NCBI RefSeq assembly: GCF_000517445.1
Contig: NZ_CP006965.1
Coordinates: forward strand, 1,154,681 to 1,218,680
Direction of reading: 5' to 3'
Length of the DNA stretch: 64,000 bases
Origin: Thermococcus paralvinellae
Lineage (GTDB): Archaea; Methanobacteriota_B; Thermococci; Thermococcales; Thermococcaceae
Under the pieces are notes generated by a model. The model had not been told where the DNA came from. It did no database searches and saw only the letters and a list, made by a program, of their open reading frames with translations. A program made the translations under genes and the position numbers. Below, in pieces: positions 25,568 through 34,737 of this stretch. Numbering within the stretch: position 1 is the stretch's first letter; every line of letters begins with the position of its first letter.

Positions 25568-26805
25568 TTTTCTTTCTTCACTTTGTCCTTAAACCTTTCA
25601 TAACTGATTTTGAAAGCTTCCAAAACCGGTAATTTTTCTCCTGCAAAAAATGCAAGCATTGCTCCACCACCAGTGCTTATATGGCTAATCCCTTGAATAT
25701 TGTACTTGTATATGCTCGCTATGCTATGTCCTCCTCCCACAACAGAAAATGCTTCGCTTTCTCCAATAGCCCTAAAAACACCCACTGTTCCCTTTGCAAA
25801 TTCTTCTATCTCAAAAACTCCCATAGGGCCATTTGCCACAATTATTTTGGCCTGCTTTAGAATTTGGGCATATTTTTTAACAGTCCTTGAGCCTATATCA
25901 AGAATTTGATATTCGTCAAACAGCCACTTTTCATCGCTTAGTAAATCTACCTCGAGCCTCTCCCCTTTATAATCAATGGCAAAGTCAACTGGAGTTCTAA
26001 TGTATGGATAGAATTCATCCAAAAGCTTCTCAGCCCAGTCTACTAATTCTAAAAGTCCTTTTCTCTCGAGAAATTCGATATTCACAATCCCGAGATTATA
26101 TCCTTTTGCCAGTGTAAAGATATTTCCAACTAATCCGCCAGTAAGGATTAAATCAGCCTTTTCTCCCTTCAGCACATTTTCTGCTACCCTAAGTGAATCC
26201 TCAACTTTTGCACCACCGAGCACATATACTTTTGGTCTCTCTCTGCTTTCGTAAGCTCTGGTTAGGGCATTAACTTCCTTTTCCATTAAAAACCCCATTA
26301 TCATTGGCTTAATTCTTGCAAAACCTACTAGAGAAGGCTGAGAACGGTGGGCAGCAGCAAAGGCATCATTAACAACATAATCCAAGAGCGGAGCAAGCTT
26401 CCTTACAAAATGAGTTTTCTCACACTCCTCAAGAGGTTTCTGCTTTATTTCCTCAGCAGCAAAACGAAGATTTTCTAAAATTATAGCTTCACCAGGTTTG
26501 AGATCCCTTATTTTTTCTCTAGCATATTTTCCGAAAATGTCTTCAACATACTCAACTTCCCTACCAATCAACGAGCTTAAGATTTCAGCGTGCTGTTCTG
26601 TTGTTATGTAGTCCTCGTTATATGGTTTGCTTTGATGGGTGGCGATTACAACTTTTGCATTATGTTCGAGAAGATAAAGCAAAGTAGGTAAAATGGCTCT
26701 AAACCTTGCATCACTTATAATTTTACCATTTTTCACAGGAGAATTTAAATCCACTCGCAGAAAGACCGTTTTGTTATGATAACTGAAATCCACAAGTCTG
26801 AACAT
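25564..26805 (-). CDS. pgk: Phosphoglycerate kinase
   Basis: 413 residues, normal for archaeal PGK. N-domain substrate motifs FLRVDLNSPV, ATHQSKP, ENLRF, DAFAAAHR; C-domain nucleotide motifs VLGGAKVEDSL, ANGPMGVFE and STGGGAML. In Thermococcales GAPOR/GAPN bypass this step in glycolysis, so PGK acts mainly in gluconeogenesis. ATG at 26805 follows TGGTGATGAA. A glycolytic-motif-like element lies about 50 bases upstream (see 26854-26870). Confidence 0.93.
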   Translation of the reverse strand: MFRLVDFSYHNKTVFLRVDLNSPVKNGKIISDARFRAILPTLLYLLEHNAKVVIATHQSKPYNEDYITTEQHAEILSSLIGREVEYVEDIFGKYAREKIRDLKPGEAIILENLRFAAEEIKQKPLEECEKTHFVRKLAPLLDYVVNDAFAAAHRSQPSLVGFARIKPMIMGFLMEKEVNALTRAYESRERPKVYVLGGAKVEDSLRVAENVLKGEKADLILTGGLVGNIFTLAKGYNLGIVNIEFLERKGLLELVDWAEKLLDEFYPYIRTPVDFAIDYKGERLEVDLLSDEKWLFDEYQILDIGSRTVKKYAQILKQAKIIVANGPMGVFEIEEFAKGTVGVFRAIGESEAFSVVGGGHSIASIYKYNIQGISHISTGGGAMLAFFAGEKLPVLEAFKISYERFKDKVKKEN

Positions 26806-26853
26806 TTCATCACCAAGAATATGTCAATAAAAAGCAGATTAAAAGATTATCTT

Positions 26854-26870
26854 ATACACTTTGGGTGATA
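26854..26870 (-). promoter_or_regulatory. TGM-like element upstream of pgk
   Basis: On the minus strand TATCAC-N5-GTGTAT. The Thermococcales glycolytic motif bound by Tgr/TrmBL1 is TATCAC-N5-GTGATA; here one half is perfect and the other keeps GTG. It lies before the likely TATA box (CTTTTAATC near 26840), the position where this factor activates gluconeogenic genes. Assignment is tentative. Confidence 0.45.
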
Positions 26871-26903
26871 ACATATAGAAAATCGTAAGGAAAATTCAAA
26901 AAG

Positions 26904-27518
26904 TTAAGTCATTAGAAGGTTCTCAATGAGCTTTATTGCTTCCACAATTTTAACTTCTGGCTTTTCTTCCCCCTTTGGAAGTTCGAGGTTTATGACCAAT
27001 CTTTCTTCTCTTCCTTCCTCTTCAAGGTCATAGACCTCAAGCTCTTCTATATCAACATCTTCAAAGAGACTTTCAACTTCGGGGCCGATTATCTTTTTAT
27101 CATTTCCATAAACTTCAACTCTCACAACATCATCTTTTGATGATGTTAGAACCACTATTTCATAATCCCCGACTTTCTTAGTGAAGCGTATCATATTGCC
27201 ATATCCGATTATCTCCTCTTTAAATCCTAATTTTTTCATTGTAGCCCTTATTGTATCCACTTTTGCCTTCATCTTCCTCAAAATTCTCTCCTTAAGCTTA
27301 TAGCTCTCTTCAAGAGCCTTTTTAATACCCTCACCAGCTTTTTCAATCTCACCCTCCCAAATGCCAATGAGCTTTAAGCCTGAGGAAGTTGATCTGAGCT
27401 CAATCTTTAAGCTGTCAACATCAAAATCTCTCAAATCATCTATTTTAAGCTCGCTAAGTCTTAGGATTTCAAATTCAATTCTAACAATGTTTCCAAAGGC
27501 TTTTCCCTTAAATTTCAC
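26904..27518 (-). CDS. Conserved-looking protein of unknown function
   Basis: About 204 residues, alternating strands and charged helices. No motif recognised: no metal, nucleotide or membrane signature. An internal helix (KKALEESYKLKERILRKMKA, continuing as KVDTIRATMKKLGF) separates two beta parts; the end is acidic (EDVDIEELEVYDLEEEG). GTG at 27518 fits GGGTGAT; ATG at 27524 overlaps that site. Single gene, transcribed like pgk but about 100 bases downstream of nothing else. Confidence 0.55.
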   Translation of the reverse strand: MKFKGKAFGNIVRIEFEILRLSELKIDDLRDFDVDSLKIELRSTSSGLKLIGIWEGEIEKAGEGIKKALEESYKLKERILRKMKAKVDTIRATMKKLGFKEEIIGYGNMIRFTKKVGDYEIVVLTSSKDDVVRVEVYGNDKKIIGPEVESLFEDVDIEELEVYDLEEEGREERLVINLELPKGEEKPEVKIVEAIKLIENLLMT

Positions 27519-27611
27519 GGGCATCACCCAAAGGAGAAAAACTGATAATGGTTTAAAAACTCTTCCCCTCTTGATATTGTAAAAAAGACAAAAGAAAGAA
27601 AGAGGATAAGC

Positions 27612-29594
27612 TCACTTTTTCCTCCTTATAAGCAGCGGGACCAATGCCAATCCAACAATCACCGCTGGACCGCATGTCTTGCTTGTTGTAGCTGTTGAAG
27701 TCTGTGCTGGAGAGCTTTCACTTGGAGTAGTCTCAGAGGTTGTTGTAGTTGTTGTCTTTGAAGTTGTGGTCGTTGTCGTTTTGCCCATGACTTTTTCGGC
27801 AACAGCCTTGTTGCCATAGAAGTCAACTGCAACTACTCTGATTGTGTATTCATCCGCATCGACACCAGGAATCTGAGCAAGGAAGTAGTCAACATTTGGT
27901 CCACCCTTAGTTGGCTCTGCTGGATACTTCTTAACTTCTCCATTGGCCTCTATCTCAACATATAGATCCTTGATTCCCAAGTTATCCTTAGCCTTAAAGT
28001 AAACCTTGAACGGCTTTCCTTTTATTGGCTTTGATGGTGATGTGTATGCGATGCTAACTTGTGGCTTCTCAGTGTCTTTGCCCTTTGTTATCACAAGCTC
28101 ACTGACACCTTTTGGAACAGTGACTTCAAGGAGCATGTAGTGCTTGTCTCCAATGGTTCTTTCTCCCAAGACTTTGTATTTGACATTTGTGACAGCATCA
28201 TCGACTTTTGCTCCCTCAGGCACAACAACTGCTATCTTACCTGTTGTTTCCTGATACTCATTTACAAACTTAATTGCTGAACCAAAATCAGTTGTGTGCC
28301 TAAACACTATAAACTCCTGTGGAACAGGGAATGAACTTATTGGACCAAAAATTGTGCCGAACATTTCTTCGATTCCTGGAAGCCTAACGTTTCCATTTTC
28401 GTCAATTTCTACAATTCTTGAACCATACCAGTTGTCTTTCTCTCTCTTATCTGGAGCACCAGTTGTTGTTGAGGTTACAAACCAGTGCTCATTTCCTTTC
28501 TTGTCAATATACACCTGAACGTAGTCTGCATGAACGTGTCCGCTCAAAACAAGCTTTATGTTGTACTTTTCAACATCCTCAAGGAAGCGTTTTGCAATGT
28601 CTTCACTCTTTCTCTCTGGCCCACCAATCCAGTACCAGCTCACGAGAGGAGCTATTGTCTCCCAGTCATCAAAGACACTAAGACCTTCAATTTTTCCGCT
28701 TCTTCCCTCTGGAGTCTTGTACCAGTATGGGTGGTGAACTATAATTATTGGTATTTTATCTGGGTTCTGCTCAAGTATTTTCTCCATCCACTCAAGCTGC
28801 TCCATAGTTGGATGTGATCTCTCATTATCAGAATCCAAGGCTATAATTATGAACTTGCCAATTGTGATATAGTAGATTGGTGGAGCAATTAATTTTGAGA
28901 AGTACTTTGGTGGATCATCGTGGTTACCCTTAACAATTATCGTTGGCTTTCCGGCAGCAATAGCGTTTTCCATTAAGCTAAGCAGATATCCATATGCTTT
29001 GCTGTCACCTGCGGTATCAACAACATCACCTGTTGCAATGATTACATCAACTGCCGGATTCATTCCCCAGTAAGTGAAGAAGCTGTCAGTTGCCATGTAG
29101 CTTGAGAGTGGAATTGCTCCTTCACCACACTTGAATATGCTTCTGCAGAATTTTTCCCCATTTACATAACCAATCTTTGCACCGCTTGTAACGTGAAGAT
29201 CACTTCCATGAGCAATTCTGAGAACCTTTGGATACTCCTTGAGAATCCAGACGCCATTTGGAATAACCACTTCACCCTTGTTCGATTTGACAATCAGGAA
29301 ATAATCATCCGGGACAACGTTCTCCGGGATTTTAACCTGAAGCTCATTGCCATTCTTCCCAACTATCTGGAGCTCATAGGGTCCATTAAGTACTGAGACT
29401 ATTGAAAGGCTTGTTATTTCAACGCCATCTTGGGCTCTCATTGTAACTGTTTCGCCTGGAATTGCTACAATTGGAGCTCCTGGAGCAGGATATGCTAAAA
29501 CATCAAGTGGGTAAAGTGTTTCTGCCTTAGCTGGTACTGTTGGCACTAATGAGAAAATTATAAACACCAGGAGCAAGCTCAATGCCTTCTTCAT
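27612..29594 (-). CDS. Secreted calcineurin-like metallophosphoesterase with CGP-type anchor
   Basis: 660 residues from the ATG at 29594 (GGTGAT three bases before; an earlier start has none). Signal peptide KKALSLLLVFIIFSLVPTVPAKA, a beta domain, then the metallophosphoesterase core with SDLHV, TGDVVD, KGNHDD, VHHPYW and SGHVHAD, i.e. all metal ligands. An Ig-like domain (DTEKPQVSIAYTSPSKPIKG) follows, then a Thr/Ser-rich linker and CGPAVIVGLALVPLLIRRKK. It acts outside the cell, anchored to membrane or surface layer, on phosphoesters of unknown kind, perhaps for phosphate gain. Confidence 0.85.
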   Translation of the reverse strand: MKKALSLLLVFIIFSLVPTVPAKAETLYPLDVLAYPAPGAPIVAIPGETVTMRAQDGVEITSLSIVSVLNGPYELQIVGKNGNELQVKIPENVVPDDYFLIVKSNKGEVVIPNGVWILKEYPKVLRIAHGSDLHVTSGAKIGYVNGEKFCRSIFKCGEGAIPLSSYMATDSFFTYWGMNPAVDVIIATGDVVDTAGDSKAYGYLLSLMENAIAAGKPTIIVKGNHDDPPKYFSKLIAPPIYYITIGKFIIIALDSDNERSHPTMEQLEWMEKILEQNPDKIPIIIVHHPYWYKTPEGRSGKIEGLSVFDDWETIAPLVSWYWIGGPERKSEDIAKRFLEDVEKYNIKLVLSGHVHADYVQVYIDKKGNEHWFVTSTTTGAPDKREKDNWYGSRIVEIDENGNVRLPGIEEMFGTIFGPISSFPVPQEFIVFRHTTDFGSAIKFVNEYQETTGKIAVVVPEGAKVDDAVTNVKYKVLGERTIGDKHYMLLEVTVPKGVSELVITKGKDTEKPQVSIAYTSPSKPIKGKPFKVYFKAKDNLGIKDLYVEIEANGEVKKYPAEPTKGGPNVDYFLAQIPGVDADEYTIRVVAVDFYGNKAVAEKVMGKTTTTTTSKTTTTTTSETTPSESSPAQTSTATTSKTCGPAVIVGLALVPLLIRRKK

Positions 29595-29622
29595 AGCATC
29601 ACCGTAAAAAATTGTCTTTAGC

Positions 29623-29653
29623 AATATAAAACATTATCTAACACAAATTTGTG
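29623..29653 (-). promoter_or_regulatory. Promoter of the phosphoesterase gene with a 12-bp palindrome
   Basis: TATA-like TTTATATTG (29632-29623) lies about 30 bases before the start codon. The perfect palindrome CACAAATTTGTG (29642-29653) lies 10 bases farther upstream. The same CACA-N4-TGTG form occurs before the cysteine synthase and before the gene at 59129-59998. Confidence 0.4.
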
Positions 29654-29686
29654 CAACTGAGGGAGAAAAAATTGGAGTATTTAACA

Positions 29687-30298
29687 CTATGAGTTCCATC
29701 TAACAGAAATCAAAGCTAGTCCCATAATCTTCTCTGCAAGCTGACTTTTTCCACTTAATCTTTTGTATTCTTGGTATTTTTGCCAGATTTTTGAGTACAA
29801 CTTTTGGGCTACTTCAACTTTATGCCTTCTTGTTGCAACAAATAGTCTCGTTAATTGAACTGCCATCTCCAGCAAAATATAATCCGCCCTACTGATAGGC
29901 TTTACAATTGAAGAAATTATCTCACCATAAAGCGGGATAAATTTGCATTTTAGCACTTTGCTTTTTCCAAGTTCATCTTCAATTTCACTCTCTTTAAATT
30001 CTATCTTGCCTTCAATCCAGCTTAACTTTTTGATTTTTCTGAGGGGTATTTTCTTTGCATCTTCAAATTCCAAATTAATTGGAAGGTTTAGCGCAGCTTT
30101 TACCAGAAGTTCAACATCTTGAGTTATGTGGACAATCCCAAAAGGATATTCCTTGATTTCCTGAAAGCTCTTTCCTTCAAAAAGCTTAAAATAGAAATAA
30201 TTTCCTTTTCGGACTACTCCAATAGGAGTTATATTTGACTTTGTTATCAAGAGTACCTCATATACCTTATCTTCCTCAAATAAGTCCAAAACTTCCAT
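29687..30298 (-). CDS. DUF447 family protein, FMN-binding-split-barrel-like
   Basis: 203 residues. The N-terminal pattern (YEVLLITKSNITPIGVVRKGNYFYFKLFEGKS...VHITQDVELLVKAAL) matches DUF447, an archaeal family with a split-barrel flavin-binding fold. The C-terminal helices (ADYILLEMAVQLTRLFVAT) complete the family. Molecular role unknown; a flavin cofactor is inference from fold. Separate from the ABC importer genes by 40 bases and possibly on the same transcript. Confidence 0.7.
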   Translation of the reverse strand: MEVLDLFEEDKVYEVLLITKSNITPIGVVRKGNYFYFKLFEGKSFQEIKEYPFGIVHITQDVELLVKAALNLPINLEFEDAKKIPLRKIKKLSWIEGKIEFKESEIEDELGKSKVLKCKFIPLYGEIISSIVKPISRADYILLEMAVQLTRLFVATRRHKVEVAQKLYSKIWQKYQEYKRLSGKSQLAEKIMGLALISVRWNS

Positions 30299-30338
30299 AT
30301 TATCACCCGAGCAAGAGGAAAGTTAAGAGAAAAGAGAA

Positions 30339-31400
30339 TCAAAGTTGTTTCGGTAAAACAAGAATATCATCTCTGTTTATGTAGAATGTTACTGGACCTT
30401 GTGGTTTTAAGCCCATAACATCCTTATCGTTTATAGTTCTTGCAATGATTCTGGTTTCTCCAAACATTCCAACGACCTCAATAAAGAATCCATAGTACTC
30501 AATGAGATCAACCTTACCTTCAAGCTTCACTGCATTCTCAAGTGGTTTTAAGCTAATGCGCTCTGGTCTGATAACGATAACAACTTTGTCGCTCTTGTCA
30601 GTGTATGTCAATCCTTCAAGTCTGAAGTGCTCAAACTCGACAGTAACCTTGTCGCCCTGTCTCTCAACAACCTTTGCTGGAATTACGTTTGTCTTGCCCA
30701 TAAACGATGCAACGAACTCTGTCTTGGGCTTCTCATAAATTTCCTTCGGAGTTCCAACTTGCTCTACGGTTCCAACGTTCATGACAGCTATTCTATCACT
30801 TATTGCCATTGCCTCCTCTTGATCGTGTGTAACGTAAAGGACTGTAATGCCAAGTTCTCTTTGTATTCTCCTGATTTCTGAACGCATCTCAAGTCTAAGT
30901 TTTGCGTCAAGGTTTGAAAGTGGCTCATCAAGTAGAAGTAACTTGGGCTCAACAACTATTGCTCTTGCTATTGCAACTCTTTGCTGCTGACCACCACTGA
31001 GCTGAGTAGGATATCTGTCCTCAAAACCTTCAAGCTTTACTAGCTGAAGTGCCCACTTAACTTTTCTGTCAATTTCTTCCTTTGGAAGCTTCTTGATCTT
31101 GAGTCCATAGGCAATGTTGTCGTAAACTGTCATGTGAGGCCAAAGAGCATAGTTCTGGAACACCAAGACTGCTCCTCTTTCACTTGAGCTTAAGTAGGTA
31201 ACTTCTTGGTCATCAAAGAATATCCTTCCGCTGTCTGGGAAGTCAAGACCAGCAATGATTCTCAGTGTTGTGGACTTTCCACATCCAGATGGTCCAAGTA
31301 GAGTAAACAGCTCACCATGCTTTATGTGCAGATCAATTCCTTTTAATGCGACGGTTTCTCCGAAGGTTTTAACAATATTCTCAAGTTTGACTTCAACCAA
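30339..31400 (-). CDS. ABC importer ATP-binding subunit with TOBE-like C-terminus
   Basis: About 353 residues. Walker A LLGPSGCGKSTTLR, Q-loop VFQNYALWPHM, signature LSGGQQQRVAIARA, Walker B LLLLDEPLSNLD, switch VTHDQEEA, then a regulatory barrel (VIRPERISLKPLENAV). It is of the FbpC/PotA/MalK class. The TTG at 31400 fits GAGGTGA with five bases of spacing; the GTG at 31409 overlaps that site. Third gene of a binding-protein, permease, ATPase operon. Confidence 0.87.
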   Translation of the reverse strand: MVEVKLENIVKTFGETVALKGIDLHIKHGELFTLLGPSGCGKSTTLRIIAGLDFPDSGRIFFDDQEVTYLSSSERGAVLVFQNYALWPHMTVYDNIAYGLKIKKLPKEEIDRKVKWALQLVKLEGFEDRYPTQLSGGQQQRVAIARAIVVEPKLLLLDEPLSNLDAKLRLEMRSEIRRIQRELGITVLYVTHDQEEAMAISDRIAVMNVGTVEQVGTPKEIYEKPKTEFVASFMGKTNVIPAKVVERQGDKVTVEFEHFRLEGLTYTDKSDKVVIVIRPERISLKPLENAVKLEGKVDLIEYYGFFIEVVGMFGETRIIARTINDKDVMGLKPQGPVTFYINRDDILVLPKQL

Positions 31401-31410
31401 TTTTCTCACC

Positions 31411-33252
31411 TCATGTTAATCCTATGAATGCGTATCTTTGCTTGGTGATTATGTTAACCAACACAATTGAGAGTATCTGGACTGTAATTAACAGCACACC
31501 CAATGCCGCAGCAAGCTGAGCACTCCCTGCTGCTGACATCATGATGTCTTTCATGAATGCTGTAATCGGTGCATATTGCATATTGAGTGAACCTAATGTA
31601 ATACCCACACTTGTCTCGCTCATTGAATAAACGAAGCTGAGCATTGCACCACCAAAGACGTTAAGTGAAATCAGTGGTAGCAAGATACCAGTTATTGTCT
31701 TCCATCTGCTTGCTCCAAGGTTCATTGAAGCTTCTTCGAGGGAGACGTGAACCTGCTGAAGCCCTGCATAGACGGAACGTGCTGAGAAAGGTAGTCTTCT
31801 GATTGAATACGCTAGTATGAGTACAAAAGCAGGATTGAAGCTGAAGATGTTTGTTGGGTCTAGTGGTGTGTTTGGGAACACCTGTGAGAAGAAATAGAAG
31901 TATCCCATTGCAACAACGATACCTGGAACAGCAATTGGTATTATGACCAAACTTTCAAGAACTGGGGTCAAGATTCCCTTAAATCTGCTGGTTGCATATG
32001 ATGATGTTACTGAAAGGAGTATAATGAGTATAACAGCGGCACCTGAATACATAAGGCTGTTTATGATGTACCTCCTAACATCTGGATTAACAAGCATCTG
32101 CTTGACGTATTCTGTTGTAAATCCTTGGGGCAGCACAGTGACGCTCCACTGCTTGGAGAATGCCAATAGAATAACACCAATCTGGGGGAATATCGTGAAG
32201 AGCAACAGTGGGAGTAAAATGACATAAATGATTGCAGCTTGCCATGGCTTTGGCTTGCTCACTCTTGGCTTCCATCTTCCACCTTTACTGAGCATTGCGT
32301 ACTGCCTCAAGCTGACGTACTTTCGGATTCCGAGGAATGCAAGTACAGCCAAAGTAAGCATTAAAATTGATAGTGCTGCAATCTCTGGGCTTCTCTCACC
32401 AAGACCATAGAGGAATTTGCTGAAGATTTGATATGACATTAGTTTCTTAGCTAATGGATCACCTTGGAAAACAATTGGTGCTGCCAAATCCTCAAGGCTA
32501 AAGATGAATACAAGCGTTGCACCAGCGGCTATACCCGGCAAAGCCAATGGAAATGTCACTGTTCTGAATAAGTGGAAGCCTTTGCTTCCAAGATTCTCTG
32601 CCTGCTCTTCTAATGTTGGATCAATGTTGATAAAGCTTGCATAGGCATTAAGATAGACTATTGGGTAGTATGTCATAGCCTGAGCTAAAACAACACCTGC
32701 CAAACCATCAATTTTAATCCTAAATGGCAGAATGTGGAGAAGATCATAGAAAATGTAGTTGATTAAACCCGTGTCAAGGAACATCTTCTTAATAACGTAT
32801 GCATTAACGAATGGGGTAACCAACAGGGGAATAAAGAGGGCGACTCTAAAGAAGTTCTTACCCTTAAAGTCATATCTCGCCATGACAAAGGCGAAGATGG
32901 TACCCATAAGTGAAGCCAAAAGCGTCACGAGAGCAGCAACCACAAGTGAGTTGATTACAACTCCAAAGTCTATTCCTCTGATTAGATAGACAGTTTCTCC
33001 AGTTGCAGTAACAGTTTTTATGGCAAAATCTCCTTGAGGTGGAAATTGGACATAATAACTTGAAGTCAAAATGCTCTTAAACCAATACAGGGAAAAATGC
33101 CCCTCATGTCTAAATGCTATTGCCAGCATGGCTAATACGGGTACAATTAGAAATATCACTATATAGAGCAAGGGGAAAAGGTAGGAAAAGGAAACAAGGG
33201 GCTCAAACAGAGGAGTCCCAAAAAGTCTTTCACTCCATTTGCTTACCCTCAT
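31411..33252 (-). CDS. ABC importer permease, two fused membrane domains (FbpB/ThiP-like)
   Basis: 613 residues with about 12 membrane segments in two halves. Each half ends in an EAA loop: LEEQAENLGSKGFHLFRTVT in the first and LEEASMNLGASRWKTITGIL in the second, which dock the ATPase. Fused permeases of this kind serve ferric iron, thiamine or phosphonate importers. The start overlaps the stop of the binding protein by four bases. GTG start in the overlap. Confidence 0.88.
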   Translation of the reverse strand: MRVSKWSERLFGTPLFEPLVSFSYLFPLLYIVIFLIVPVLAMLAIAFRHEGHFSLYWFKSILTSSYYVQFPPQGDFAIKTVTATGETVYLIRGIDFGVVINSLVVAALVTLLASLMGTIFAFVMARYDFKGKNFFRVALFIPLLVTPFVNAYVIKKMFLDTGLINYIFYDLLHILPFRIKIDGLAGVVLAQAMTYYPIVYLNAYASFINIDPTLEEQAENLGSKGFHLFRTVTFPLALPGIAAGATLVFIFSLEDLAAPIVFQGDPLAKKLMSYQIFSKFLYGLGERSPEIAALSILMLTLAVLAFLGIRKYVSLRQYAMLSKGGRWKPRVSKPKPWQAAIIYVILLPLLLFTIFPQIGVILLAFSKQWSVTVLPQGFTTEYVKQMLVNPDVRRYIINSLMYSGAAVILIILLSVTSSYATSRFKGILTPVLESLVIIPIAVPGIVVAMGYFYFFSQVFPNTPLDPTNIFSFNPAFVLILAYSIRRLPFSARSVYAGLQQVHVSLEEASMNLGASRWKTITGILLPLISLNVFGGAMLSFVYSMSETSVGITLGSLNMQYAPITAFMKDIMMSAAGSAQLAAALGVLLITVQILSIVLVNIITKQRYAFIGLT

Positions 33253-34646
33253 CCTTGCACCTCCGCCAGTACCTTATTGTATTTAGTTCTTGCAGCGTCT
33301 CTCCACTCTTGCATAAGTGTATCTTTGAATCCTGAATCCTTAATGAGCCTCTCATTTATCTTCTTTGCATACTCCTCAGTGAACGTAACCATCTGGCCTG
33401 TATCGGGGTCTTTAAACTGTATTGGGGCTAAGAGCTGTGCTTTAAGCTGTTCGTACTTTTCTTTGCTTATCTTTCCTTGTTTATAGGCCTGAACAAGAGC
33501 AACCCACGCTCTGTGAAGCTCCTGGTTTGCATCAACCAATGTAGCCTTGAAGTAGAACTGCATTGCATAAATCGTAGCCAAGGCTCTTGCATCATCAAAC
33601 TGAATACCCTGGGTTTGCAAAGCTAATTCGTAGGCTTTCTTTAAATCTGGCCTCTTCTGCCCCTCTGGGGTGTCAAAGACTGCAGGATTTACTGGAAGCC
33701 TGTTAACATCTTCATTAAGCCAGATCTTTTGCCCTTCTGTGAGAACCCAGTAAATGAAAGCCTGTGCAGCTTCTGGGTGCTGGGAGTTCTTAAGCAGAGC
33801 AATTGGGTCACCATTAATAATACTCTCTCCCTTTGGAATTATATAGACACATGAAGGATTGAGTTTCATTGCAGTGTATCCGTAGAAGTCAATTGTGTTT
33901 CCAACAGCTATGTCACCAGCTATAACAGCCTCTCTAACAGCATCACTCGCATCGTAAATTTTCGAGTTTGCAGCTATGATTGTGAGAACCTTCCATCCTT
34001 CTTCCCAACCAAAAGCTTGGAGAATAATCTGATAAATCCTTGTGTTTGAGGTGCTCCTTGTTGGGTCAGCGATACCGACTTGTGGAGGGTCTAATGCAAA
34101 GGTCTCGCTTGCTATATCCTCCCATCTCTCTGGCATTGGAAGGTTCCATCTCTTGAGAACGTCTTTGTTTACTGTAAAACCGAATGATGAAAGTGCAGCT
34201 GCAATCCAATAAACTTTTCCATCGTCACCTTTTCTTACCATTGGCATTCCAGCAATATCTTCCTTTATTTGTGTCCCAAGAAGTCCAAGAACCTTCTCAT
34301 CTGTAATTGGGGCCAAATAACCCTGCTTAAAGAGGTCATCAAAGAGCGTTGGTCCCCCACCCCATCCAATATCAGCGCCTTTTTTGATTAAAGCGGGCCA
34401 CTGTGAATCTGGAGCTTTGATGAATTTAATGTTTACAATGTTATACTGCTTAGCAATGTCACTCTTTAGAAATGCCTCTTTTGCCAGCATTTGGATGGTA
34501 GTGTCATGTCTTGTTAGAACAATTAATGTTATACCTTCTCCAGGTTTTTTGGTTGTCGTTGTCTGCTCTTCTCCACCACCAATACATCCAGAAGCTATGC
34601 TAATGAGAAACAGCAGTACAAGTGAAAGAGCAATGCCTTTTTTCAT
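33249..34646 (-). CDS. ABC importer solute-binding lipoprotein
   Basis: 465 residues. Lipobox SIASGC at residue ~21 with a signal peptide and Thr-rich tether, then a type II periplasmic-binding fold of the AfuA/FbpA (iron, thiamine, 2-aminoethylphosphonate) group: ITLIVLTRHD, IGWGGGPTLFDDL, PPQVGIADPTRS, ADPTRSTSNT, YWVLTEGQ. A long C-terminal extension (~350-465) goes beyond the usual size. Substrate cannot be fixed; the tyrosine ligands of true ferric-binding proteins are not obvious. Strong AGAGGTGAG site. First gene of the operon. Confidence 0.85.
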   Translation of the reverse strand: MKKGIALSLVLLFLISIASGCIGGGEEQTTTTKKPGEGITLIVLTRHDTTIQMLAKEAFLKSDIAKQYNIVNIKFIKAPDSQWPALIKKGADIGWGGGPTLFDDLFKQGYLAPITDEKVLGLLGTQIKEDIAGMPMVRKGDDGKVYWIAAALSSFGFTVNKDVLKRWNLPMPERWEDIASETFALDPPQVGIADPTRSTSNTRIYQIILQAFGWEEGWKVLTIIAANSKIYDASDAVREAVIAGDIAVGNTIDFYGYTAMKLNPSCVYIIPKGESIINGDPIALLKNSQHPEAAQAFIYWVLTEGQKIWLNEDVNRLPVNPAVFDTPEGQKRPDLKKAYELALQTQGIQFDDARALATIYAMQFYFKATLVDANQELHRAWVALVQAYKQGKISKEKYEQLKAQLLAPIQFKDPDTGQMVTFTEEYAKKINERLIKDSGFKDTLMQEWRDAARTKYNKVLAEVQG

Positions 34647-34737
34647 TTTGGCTCACCTCTGATAGGGTTTTACAAAAGCTTCTTTAAATTTTTGCCACAA
34701 AAAAATGTTAAAAAATTAAAGGTTTAGAGAGAAAAAT

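Noticed and set aside
30339-34646. The ABC importer as a sugar transporter
   Set aside because: The fused permease and AfuA-like binding protein fit iron/thiamine/phosphonate systems, and no TGM element is seen.
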